Source: Pseudomonadota bacterium
GTDB lineage: Bacteria > Pseudomonadota > Gammaproteobacteria > Acidithiobacillales > Acidithiobacillaceae
Length of the DNA: 10,330 bases
Assembly (NCBI GenBank): GCA_021827445.1
Contig: JAKAVW010000079.1
Span: 1 to 10,330, forward strand
Direction: 5' to 3'
The first letter of the stretch is position 1, and each line of letters opens with the position of its first letter. Below are positions 1 to 6,193 of this stretch, one piece after another. The notes under the pieces are model-generated. The model searched no databases, had not been told where the DNA came from, and saw only the letters and a list, made by a program, of their open reading frames with translations. The position numbers and the translations under genes are program-made.

Positions 1-170
1 TCCTGAATTACGTCCAGACTCCTGTCAGTGGATGCATCATCCACCACAATAATCTGATTGGCGCGAACCCTTTGCTTTAGTACCGAATCAAGGCACGCCG
101 GCAGATAAGTTGCATCGTTTCTGTTAGGAATCACGACCGCGATAGTGGGCCGCTCTCTGGTTATTGTCAC
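1..170 (-). CDS. Family 2 glycosyltransferase, N-terminal fragment (runs off the window)
   Basis: The visible part is the start of a GT-A fold, family 2 glycosyltransferase, a class that transfers a sugar from a nucleotide-sugar donor at the cytoplasmic membrane face. Near the N-terminus it reads IAVVIPNRNDATYLPACLDS, followed by QIIVVDDASTDRS. These are the first beta strand with its nucleotide-binding loop and the VDD-S-D segment that contacts the donor nucleotide in GT2 enzymes. The C-terminal part, including the metal-binding DXD and the acceptor site, lies beyond base 1. I chose the GTG start at 170-168 because a perfect GGAGG lies 5 bases upstream (180-176). An in-frame ATG at 212 would add 14 residues but has only a weak GAG before it. 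It is the last gene of the cluster in view and probably transfers one of the sugars made by the locus. Donor and acceptor are unknown. Confidence 0.85.
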   Translation of the reverse strand, partial: MTITRERPTIAVVIPNRNDATYLPACLDSVLKQRVRANQIIVVDDASTDRSLDVIQ

Positions 171-175
171 ACGGC

Positions 176-180
176 CCTCC
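176..180 (-). promoter_or_regulatory. Shine-Dalgarno site that favours the GTG start of the glycosyltransferase
   Basis: On the minus strand this is GGAGG, 5 bases ahead of GTG at 170. The ATG at 212 has only GAG nine bases upstream. The spacing and full match to the anti-SD core favour the GTG. It would lie inside the coding sequence if the ATG were used. Confidence 0.5.
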
Positions 181-234
181 ACCTGTTGTTTATGACTATA
201 CGGAAACGACATAAAGTACCGCTCAAATACGATG

Positions 235-250
235 AGGCTTCCAGAAGCCT
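235..250 (-). other. Short perfect inverted repeat between the small ORF and the glycosyltransferase
   Basis: Minus strand AGGCTTCTGGAAGCCT folds into a 6-7 bp stem with a 2-4 base loop, in the 86-base gap between 298 and 213. No run of T follows, so it is not a convincing Rho-independent terminator. It could slow transcription, shape the leader of the glycosyltransferase mRNA, or be chance. Confidence 0.25.
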
Positions 251-298
251 GCTATTCCGATACACGCGCCGATCCTCTCGCACCTGACTACTTCAATG

Positions 299-505
299 CT
301 AATGTTGTGACGGGCTTGCTAAGATATGTAGCATCTGTATGACGGCCTTTAAGGCGACGGCCGCAACCATAATAGTTCCGTCATGAATGTATGTTGTTTC
401 CATGAGTGTTCCCCCCAGAACAGCGCCATGGCGATCGGCATCGTTGTTATGCTCGCATCGGCTTTTCTGAATATTATTGAGGCACCTATCTAACACAATT
501 CTCAT
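299..505 (-). CDS. Doubtful small ORF after the second radical SAM gene (68 aa, or 34 aa from an internal start)
   Basis: I do not recognise this product. The long form starts at an ATG that overlaps the stop codon of the preceding radical SAM gene (ATGA at 505-502), the junction type used elsewhere in this cluster, but it has no Shine-Dalgarno sequence of its own. Its first 34 residues have no protein-like pattern. The short form starts at the ATG at 403-401, 34 residues, behind a G-rich site (GGGGGGAA at 416-409, spacing 5 bases). It contains a stretch TIMVAAVALKAVIQMLHILA that could be an amphipathic helix or a short membrane segment. It could be a real small protein, a decayed gene fragment or spacer. 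The absence of any recognisable domain keeps confidence low. Confidence 0.3.
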   Translation of the reverse strand: MRIVLDRCLNNIQKSRCEHNNDADRHGAVLGGTLMETTYIHDGTIMVAAVALKAVIQMLHILASPSQH

Positions 506-1641
506 AAAAAATTCACATGTAATGGCTTTGGACCGACAGTAGGTTGTATCTTCTCTATACCCTTGGCATGGTTATCTAGTGCCACACTGACGTAGTGCTG
601 AATGGGTAGCGTACCCATCATAGTCTGGGCGTCAAATGCGGGAGATGCCAGATAATTCATAGCTCTCCAGTAGCGCTCGGATTTCCAGATGTCGATAAAT
701 CGTTCGGCGGTGAAGTTTCCGATATGGAGTTTTGAGTAGCGGGCATTGAAAAACATGCCAGACGGCGCCACAAGGCCACTGCCGCTAATTTGCAGGAGAA
801 ACTGCGGACCGTAAAAGCGCTTATACGAAGGCTTATCTCCATCGCGAATTTTGTCCCATTTGACAATGATCTTGGTCTGACAGCTGCTCATGGATTCCGC
901 CTGCTTTAACAGGTCGTTCAATCCTAAATATTGGCTGTAGTCTATACCAAGAGTGTGTTGCTCGTCGTCCGAGCAATGCTTAATGACCGCGTAATCCACG
1001 CCCAGATCGAGGCCGAGTTGGGCAAACGGAATGACCTCATCCTTCAAATGTGGCATTAAAACCATTTGAATTCCCAGCGTTACCGGCAGGTGATTGCGCC
1101 TCTTAAGGTCAACGGCGTAGCGAATGTGAGCCATTGCCCTATCAAATACCTCGGTATGTTCCGGCCCTTTGTACATGAGGCTGGCATAGCTCTCCGGTCT
1201 GCCCGCAGCAACCGTAAAGCGCACCCAAGTAAGGTGCGGCAGTACTTGTTCAATTTTTTCTGGTTCCCATTCCCATCCATTCGTCGCGTTTCCGACGTCA
1301 ATTCCCACCGATGTCGCGTGCTGGATAAATGGCACGTATGCTTTCGATAAAGTGCTTTCTCCATCGGAAACCAGCGATACGCTACGCACACCGACGGTAG
1401 CGAAGTCGTCGAGCAGATTCAGCGCATGGGAGGTCTTTATGCTACTACGTGCCTGAGATTCCTGCATCATCGCGTAACAGAACGTACACATGGCCCCGCA
1501 TGCCCGAGTAAGCGACATATCCACACTTACGGGCGCAATCCGTTCCCCCGCTTCCCACGCCTGCACACGATCCATATGATACGATAGTTTATGCGAGTCG
1601 AGAATGAGCGCACCTTGCTGTGTCTGGATGGCTGCGCTCAT
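502..1641 (-). CDS. Radical SAM protein whose SPASM-like C-terminal domain lacks the cluster cysteines
   Basis: A 379-residue radical SAM protein. The [4Fe-4S]-SAM motif CGAMCTFC is at residues 48-55 (C48, C52, C55), and VSDGEST (91-97) matches the glycine-rich SAM-contacting strand. The N-terminus DSHKLSYHMDRV (15-26) closely matches the other radical SAM protein of this window (gene 8295-7195, DSHKLIYHPHRV), so the two are paralogues. The C-terminal half keeps SPASM-type landmarks (GLVAPSG 289-295, IGNFTAERFIDIWKSERYW 307-325). However, the positions of the four auxiliary cysteines in the paralogue are occupied by F276 or Y277, S294, M342 and P346, so an auxiliary iron-sulfur cluster is unlikely. 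It may have become a different catalyst or a partner of its paralogue. Substrate unknown; probably a sugar or sugar nucleotide from context. The start at 1641 overlaps the previous stop (ATGA), with GAGG seven bases upstream. Confidence 0.9.
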   Translation of the reverse strand: MSAAIQTQQGALILDSHKLSYHMDRVQAWEAGERIAPVSVDMSLTRACGAMCTFCYAMMQESQARSSIKTSHALNLLDDFATVGVRSVSLVSDGESTLSKAYVPFIQHATSVGIDVGNATNGWEWEPEKIEQVLPHLTWVRFTVAAGRPESYASLMYKGPEHTEVFDRAMAHIRYAVDLKRRNHLPVTLGIQMVLMPHLKDEVIPFAQLGLDLGVDYAVIKHCSDDEQHTLGIDYSQYLGLNDLLKQAESMSSCQTKIIVKWDKIRDGDKPSYKRFYGPQFLLQISGSGLVAPSGMFFNARYSKLHIGNFTAERFIDIWKSERYWRAMNYLASPAFDAQTMMGTLPIQHYVSVALDNHAKGIEKIQPTVGPKPLHVNFL

Positions 1642-1973
1642 GCTTTTACCTCAATGCCACGGAGGTTTCGCATGGAATTGCGGTCGCCCAACGGTTCCAA
1701 CCATACCATAAGACCTTCGTCCACTGTATTCTTCAAAAATATCTCGAGGTCAAGTAACAACGTTCCCCGCTCCGCGGCCGCAACCGGCTCCAGAAATCTT
1801 GCAATCACCTGCCCATCCGGCTTCGCAGCTGCTATCCCCAGAACAGCGCTTGAGGTTGGCCTCCAGGTGTCTAGAGCTTGCCTAATTAGGCAGAGCCGCT
1901 CAATATCGGACAATTTTTGCCAAATAATACTAGGAGTTGGTGTGTTTGTATGAGCCCACTTCAAGTTATTCAT
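1638..1973 (-). CDS. Uncharacterised 111-residue protein between E1 beta and the second radical SAM gene
   Basis: I do not recognise a family. The protein has no signal peptide, membrane segment or cysteine pair; its only cysteine is C28 in IERLCLIRQ. It looks like a small soluble alpha/beta protein, with hydrophobic stretches around residues 42-48 (SAVLGIA) and 70-83 (GTLLLDLEIFLKNT) and a distinctive end, WLEPLGDRNSMRNLRGIEVK (91-110). It is well supported as a gene: GAGGGA (1984-1979) lies five bases ahead of its ATG, and its stop overlaps the next start as ATGA (1641-1638). The coupling suggests a fixed ratio with the radical SAM protein that follows. It could be an accessory subunit or chaperone for that enzyme or for the E1 pair. 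That role is inferred from position only. Confidence 0.75.
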   Translation of the reverse strand: MNNLKWAHTNTPTPSIIWQKLSDIERLCLIRQALDTWRPTSSAVLGIAAAKPDGQVIARFLEPVAAAERGTLLLDLEIFLKNTVDEGLMVWLEPLGDRNSMRNLRGIEVKA

Positions 1974-1978
1974 GACTG

Positions 1979-1984
1979 TCCCTC
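1979..1984 (-). promoter_or_regulatory. Strong Shine-Dalgarno site for the 111-residue gene
   Basis: Minus strand GAGGGA, five bases before the ATG at 1973-1971. It supports independent initiation of this small gene, which follows E1 beta after a 49-base gap instead of an overlap. Confidence 0.6.
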
Positions 1985-2022
1985 ATCGTATTCAGCTGTT
2001 CTCGCAAAGCCGCCGCACACAA

Positions 2023-3111
2023 TCAGAATGGTCCGGAAAATTCCCGGTTCGGCGTATCATGTGGCCCACGACGCTGCGTCACCGCACACAATTTCTTATA
2101 ACCGTCTGAATGCCTGTCGACCCCTACCAACTTCAAAACCTCGTCAATTATCGTCTGCGGTCCGGGATAATAGTGTTCCGTCATGAAGTAAGACGTGGGA
2201 GCCGGATGGTCAGGTAAAGTAATCCGTACTGGGTGCGTCTTCAGCTTATCAAATGCCTGCTCCACCACCTGGCTGATCAACTCACCTGCAATGCTGCCTG
2301 TGCGAAATGCGGTGTCCGCGACGATTAGCCGTCCAGTCTTTCGGACCGAGTTAAGAACCAGACCCACATCAAGGGGGCGTACGCTGCGCATATCTAGTAC
2401 CTCTATAGCTGTTCCCAGCTCTGTCCGCAGCGCCTTAGCTGCCGTCAAGGCCTCTAATGCCATGTAGGAAAAAGCTGCAACAGTAACAGCATCCCCCTCG
2501 TGCAAAATCCTACCCTGATCCAGTGGCACTCGATAATACTCTTCGGGAACAATATCTTGGATGTCGTGAAGCCAGCGATGTTCTATAAAAAGCACGGGGT
2601 TGTCATCTTCTATTGCCGAGATCAGCATTCCCTTTGCGTCGTAGGCTGTCGTTGGCATGACCACCTTGAGCCCCGGGACCTGCGCGAACATTGCCTGTAG
2701 ACTTTGGGAGTGCTGCGGTCCTTGCCCCCACCCCCGACCCACGATCATGCGAACAACTAAGGGAACCGACGCCTTGCCGTCAAACATGTAATGCCATTTG
2801 GCAGCGTTGTTGACCAGTTGGTCCATCGCTAACAACGCAAAATCTATTCGTTGGTGCACCATGACGGGACGCAAACCATTCAGTGCCGCACCGATACACA
2901 CACCAGTCAGCCCATTTTCCGCCAACGGCATATCAAAGACCCGACCAGTACCATATTTGTCACGCAATCCGATGGTGCTGTTAAAGATCGCCTTGGGGTC
3001 CGGCACACCCTCCCCGATGACTATCACACGGGGATCCTTCTCCATCACCTGCTCAAGAGCCTCACGAACCGCCTCCGCGAACGAGAGACTGCGCTGTTCC
3101 AATTCAGGCAT
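2023..3111 (-). CDS. TPP-dependent 2-oxoacid dehydrogenase-type E1 component, beta subunit
   Basis: Resembles the beta subunits of pyruvate, branched-chain and acetoin dehydrogenase E1 enzymes (PdhB/AcoB type), which pair with an alpha subunit to bind thiamine pyrophosphate at the interface. From the chosen start it is 362 residues. Landmarks are IGEGV (32-36, with E34 at the position of the glutamate that activates the TPP aminopyrimidine ring), FDMPLAENGLTGVCIGAAL (59-77), GPQHSQSL (131-138, with the family histidine H134), and the C-terminal transketolase-like domain from about 200 with LDMRSVRPLD (239-248). About 30 residues follow the usual end of the family. The ATG at 3111 overlaps the E1 alpha stop by 8 bases and gives a typical N-terminus (SLSFAEAVREAL). 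ATGs at 3129 and 3180 are possible but would add atypical residues. No E2 or E3 gene is in view, so membership of a classical complex is doubtful. A role as carboligase or decarboxylase in sugar synthesis is inference. Confidence 0.93.
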   Translation of the reverse strand: MPELEQRSLSFAEAVREALEQVMEKDPRVIVIGEGVPDPKAIFNSTIGLRDKYGTGRVFDMPLAENGLTGVCIGAALNGLRPVMVHQRIDFALLAMDQLVNNAAKWHYMFDGKASVPLVVRMIVGRGWGQGPQHSQSLQAMFAQVPGLKVVMPTTAYDAKGMLISAIEDDNPVLFIEHRWLHDIQDIVPEEYYRVPLDQGRILHEGDAVTVAAFSYMALEALTAAKALRTELGTAIEVLDMRSVRPLDVGLVLNSVRKTGRLIVADTAFRTGSIAGELISQVVEQAFDKLKTHPVRITLPDHPAPTSYFMTEHYYPGPQTIIDEVLKLVGVDRHSDGYKKLCAVTQRRGPHDTPNREFSGPF

Positions 3112-4084
3112 ATACTTTGCGATTAGCATCCTCAATACCCGGCCTTCTGCTGGAAAGAGCAAAATTAAACGCCACCTCAATCTCCGCCTGGATTTCTAAT
3201 TCGTACCGATCAATATCTAGGCCAGACAGCCCATTTGCCTTTGTAAGCTTCGAGCGATAGTGCGCAATTGGACAAGCATTTAAACCCGCTTCGATTTCTA
3301 GCGGTAATCTGTAACGAAGATCATCATCGAAGTTGGGGCCACAGTGTTCTCGCCAACGATATGTACGAAACTCCAGGAACTGCGGACCCAGCCCACATCT
3401 AGCCTTGTCAATAGCCGTTGTTGCAATATTGAACACCTCCTCCACATCATTCCCGTTACCAGTCGCTGCCTCCACTCCATGCGCTTGCGCAATTTCGAAC
3501 ATTGGCCGGTCCGGTTGCCTCTCAGTTCGTCGCGTATAAACTGAGAAGTCATTATTTTCGCATACGAATACGACAGGAATCTTATGCAAGGCCGCGAAAT
3601 TTAGCGATTCATGAACTACGCCTTCTTCAAAACAACCATCCCCAAAAAAACTGACTGTAACTTGCCGATTACGTTTGAGGGTCGCTGCCCACGCAGCACC
3701 CACGGCAAGCGGGACTGTCCCGCCTACGATCGGTGTCGACCCCATAAAGCCCACGCTCAGATCGATTAGGTGCATAGAACCACCACGCCCCCCACAACAT
3801 CCAGTTTCTCGTCCATAGACCTCGGCAACCAGCTCGGCAAGACCCCCCCCTTTTGCAAGGTAGTGGCCATGCGCCCGATGGTTACTAAATACTAAGTCAG
3901 TCTGATTCAGCGCCGCACAAACGCCTACCGCTATGGCCTCTTGCCCTACACACAGATGAATCGGACAACGCATTTCCTGTTCGGCATATTTACGTGCCAA
4001 AGCCTCTTCAATCCGCCGAATTCGCAGCATTGAATGGAATAATTGGCTCTGCTCAACAGTATCCATCGCTCTCACTTGTTTCAT
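3104..4084 (-). CDS. TPP-dependent 2-oxoacid dehydrogenase-type E1 component, alpha subunit
   Basis: A 326-residue E1 alpha-type protein (PdhA/AcoA superfamily). It shows HRAHGHYLAKG (69-79), GRGGSMHL (99-106), and the TPP/Mg-binding motif starting GDG (148-150) and ending NN (177-178). In classical E1 alpha subunits the active-site loop reads roughly YR-x-H-S. Here it is TYRWREHCGPNFDDD (241-255), an E-H-C-G-P-N version that suggests a changed substrate or acceptor. The start at 4084 overlaps the preceding stop (ATGA, 4084-4081); an alternative ATG at 4066 would drop six residues. The beta subunit follows with an 8-base overlap, so the two are probably made in equal amounts. In the cell it should act with the beta subunit as a soluble cytoplasmic alpha2beta2 enzyme. 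Its place among heptose-type sugar genes argues against central carbon metabolism. The reaction is unknown. Confidence 0.93.
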   Translation of the reverse strand: MKQVRAMDTVEQSQLFHSMLRIRRIEEALARKYAEQEMRCPIHLCVGQEAIAVGVCAALNQTDLVFSNHRAHGHYLAKGGGLAELVAEVYGRETGCCGGRGGSMHLIDLSVGFMGSTPIVGGTVPLAVGAAWAATLKRNRQVTVSFFGDGCFEEGVVHESLNFAALHKIPVVFVCENNDFSVYTRRTERQPDRPMFEIAQAHGVEAATGNGNDVEEVFNIATTAIDKARCGLGPQFLEFRTYRWREHCGPNFDDDLRYRLPLEIEAGLNACPIAHYRSKLTKANGLSGLDIDRYELEIQAEIEVAFNFALSSRRPGIEDANRKVYA

Positions 4085-5604
4085 TTAAGCAGTGTCGACA
4101 CGTATTTTTTTATAGCCACGGGATCCAGCGGCTCCCGATTGCAAACGATCTGAACATCCATAGCAGCTGCGACGCTGCCAACAAACGCCGCGACCTCCCC
4201 CGCAATGCCTTTCGCGAGACATAAAGCCGAAAGAGCCAAAAAGGCATCTCCAGCGCCAATGCGGTCTATAACCCGAGAGGATAGCGCTGGAACGGTATAG
4301 AACGTTTTCGCCGTTGCGCAGAACAATACTGCGCCCTTTGTTCCACGGGTAACGGCCAATTGTTTGGCGCCAACCCTAGCACAAACAGTCTCAACAACGT
4401 CCTCCAAGGTATCCCTGCGATTGTGAGCGGCCAAACGTAACTCCGGCTCGTTCAAGGATACAAAATCCGCTCTCGGATACCTGTTGATAACATGATAACC
4501 CCGATTTCCACTGTTAATCTGCGTATTTACAGCCAGATACCGCGATTTCCGACTAACCATCTCGATCATACTATCAGTCACAAACCCATTCCCGAAATCC
4601 GCCACGACGACAACATCATACTTTTCGATATTATTATCCAGCCATTCATAAATCATTGCGCCATCGCCTTCAAGTTCCGGTTCTTCATCGAAGAAGTAAA
4701 CCTCGAACAACTTAGCCAAATCACTGTCCACGAAACGACGTTTAGTTACGGTTGGCGCATTCTTAAAGCGAGAAACGACAGGCAGCACGTTCTTTTTTAA
4801 TTTTTCTCGGATAAACGCTTCATGATTATCCATGTCGCCCACAGCCGTTGCTAACGTAACGGATCCCACCAACATCGCAATATGGTTAGCTACGGCAGCA
4901 GATCCACCAGCGAATTGCTCTTCTTCGTTGTACTTAACGGCTAGCACGTTTCCTTTGCCTGTCTGCCCCAACGGTGAAACGTAATGATATTGATCAACGA
5001 TAGCGTCGCCAACAACTAGTACATTTAGGTTGGCTAGCGAGTCAATCATGCGGTGGACATCTGAATCCCGGAATTTTTCACGGAAGTTCTCCAGAAATCT
5101 CTTTGTGTCAGGCGGAAATACCCCAAAATGTTCATTTAAAAGGCTGCTGGAGCTGAAGGTGATCTCGTCGGTGTAGAAGATACGACCACCGTACGCTTCG
5201 ACGGCGTGTTGCTCTCGGGTGATATTTCCCGTTACGTCGTTCGCTTGCGAACGATATTCACTTCCCTTTACGTAAATAGTCGGCCGGATTTTGTGCAGAG
5301 CATCAACAGCTGTAGCGGCATAATTGATTGCAACATAGTCGACACATTGCAAAGCAGCCAAATTTTCTGCGCGTAATTCATGGCTAAAAACGGGGCGCCC
5401 AGGGCCCTTATTAACGTACTCGTCCGCCGTAACGGTCACCAGCAAAATATCGCCTTCTCTCTTAGCCCTTTGTAGGGACCGAATATGACCGATATGCATA
5501 AGATCAAATGTGCCGTGACACAACACTACCCTCTTGCCCCGTTCCTGTAACACCCTGGAGTGATCGGCAATCGCATCCAAACTAATAATTTTCGTGTTTG
5601 TCAT
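4081..5604 (-). CDS. Bifunctional nucleotidyltransferase-PfkB sugar kinase, HldE-like with reversed domain order
   Basis: A 507-residue fusion. Residues about 1-165 form a cytidylyltransferase-like domain with CHGTFDLMHIGHI (29-41, containing the HxGH motif at 37-40), VKGSEY (112-117) and a serine-rich TFSSSSLL (149-156) where the family has ISS-type nucleotide contacts. Residues about 185-507 form a ribokinase/PfkB domain with VVGDAIVDQY (197-206), FAGGSAAVANHIA (231-243), NEPE (385-388) and the catalytic GAGDAF (450-455, D453 the likely base). In HldE of enterobacteria the kinase comes first and the nucleotidyltransferase second; here the order is swapped. By analogy the kinase phosphorylates C1 of a sugar 7-phosphate and the transferase attaches a nucleotide to the anomeric phosphate, after dephosphorylation of the other position. 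Its start overlaps the isomerase stop (ATGA, 5604-5601), consistent with consecutive steps. The nucleotide (ADP, CDP or GDP) cannot be told from the sequence. Confidence 0.92.
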   Translation of the reverse strand: MTNTKIISLDAIADHSRVLQERGKRVVLCHGTFDLMHIGHIRSLQRAKREGDILLVTVTADEYVNKGPGRPVFSHELRAENLAALQCVDYVAINYAATAVDALHKIRPTIYVKGSEYRSQANDVTGNITREQHAVEAYGGRIFYTDEITFSSSSLLNEHFGVFPPDTKRFLENFREKFRDSDVHRMIDSLANLNVLVVGDAIVDQYHYVSPLGQTGKGNVLAVKYNEEEQFAGGSAAVANHIAMLVGSVTLATAVGDMDNHEAFIREKLKKNVLPVVSRFKNAPTVTKRRFVDSDLAKLFEVYFFDEEPELEGDGAMIYEWLDNNIEKYDVVVVADFGNGFVTDSMIEMVSRKSRYLAVNTQINSGNRGYHVINRYPRADFVSLNEPELRLAAHNRRDTLEDVVETVCARVGAKQLAVTRGTKGAVLFCATAKTFYTVPALSSRVIDRIGAGDAFLALSALCLAKGIAGEVAAFVGSVAAAMDVQIVCNREPLDPVAIKKYVSTLLK

Positions 5605-6191
5605 GGCAACAGACCCGCCCCGAACCGGTCAGAGATGTTGTGCAATATAAACTGGTGCCCAATTTCAACGAGCCCATAGTCGCACGAATCAAGCCAGAAA
5701 TTTATTTCCCCCATAGCGCGAAGCGGATTCTCCCTTTTAAATCCGCTGAATGTAATAACACTCCCGTGATTCAGTTGTGTTTGCAGCGCAGCATTCCGAA
5801 TATTCATGGAATTCCCCGAACTGCTAATTGCAATAACGACATCCCCAGGCCGAACCATTTGCGCCAGTATGCGGGCAAAAGCATTTTCGTACCCATAGTC
5901 ATTCGCCATACACGTCAACAACGAAAGATCATGCAAAGTTGTAGCGCGCAATTTCGCAACGTTAAAGAAATCCGTCATTGCGTGGCTGGCAACCCCCGCA
6001 CTACCCCCATTTCCTACCAAGTAAAGACCGCGTCCAGAGTCCCGCACAACTGCCAACTGCTTGCAGGCCTCTGCGATAGCTGCCTCCAGTTCATACGCGC
6101 TACCGTTCTTATGGGTTACTTCACATGAACCAAGCATTGTATTAAACTGATGTGCCCTGTTGACAAGCGACATCGGCGAATTCATCGTCAC
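5601..6191 (-). CDS. SIS-domain sugar-phosphate isomerase, GmhA-like
   Basis: A 196-residue single SIS-domain protein resembling GmhA, which converts sedoheptulose 7-phosphate to D-glycero-D-manno-heptose 7-phosphate. It shows LVGNGGSAGVASHAMTDF (58-75), the phosphate-binding SSSGNS (123-128), and C-terminal VEIGHQFILHNI (175-186). Aligned by eye with E. coli GmhA from memory, H184 matches the catalytic His180, and D74 takes the place of catalytic Glu65. An acid is therefore retained, but a shifted substrate is possible. The GTG at 6191 lies ten bases after GGAG; an ATG at 6185 is the alternative and would drop two residues. It sits two bases after the SDR stop and overlaps the kinase/transferase fusion, the expected next enzyme. 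It should be a soluble cytoplasmic oligomer. The substrate is inferred to be a ketose phosphate. Confidence 0.9.
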   Translation of the reverse strand: MTMNSPMSLVNRAHQFNTMLGSCEVTHKNGSAYELEAAIAEACKQLAVVRDSGRGLYLVGNGGSAGVASHAMTDFFNVAKLRATTLHDLSLLTCMANDYGYENAFARILAQMVRPGDVVIAISSSGNSMNIRNAALQTQLNHGSVITFSGFKRENPLRAMGEINFWLDSCDYGLVEIGHQFILHNISDRFGAGLLP

Positions 6192-6193
6192 TG

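Noticed and set aside
235..250. Hairpin as a Rho-independent terminator
   Set aside because: The stem is short and no T run follows on the transcribed strand.
3112..3180. Longer start for the E1 beta subunit at ATG 3180
   Set aside because: It would overlap E1 alpha by 77 bases and adds residues atypical of the family; the ATG at 3111 gives the usual N-terminus.
5598..6128. A 176-codon plus-strand frame
   Set aside because: It is the antisense shadow of the SIS isomerase, which has clear family motifs.
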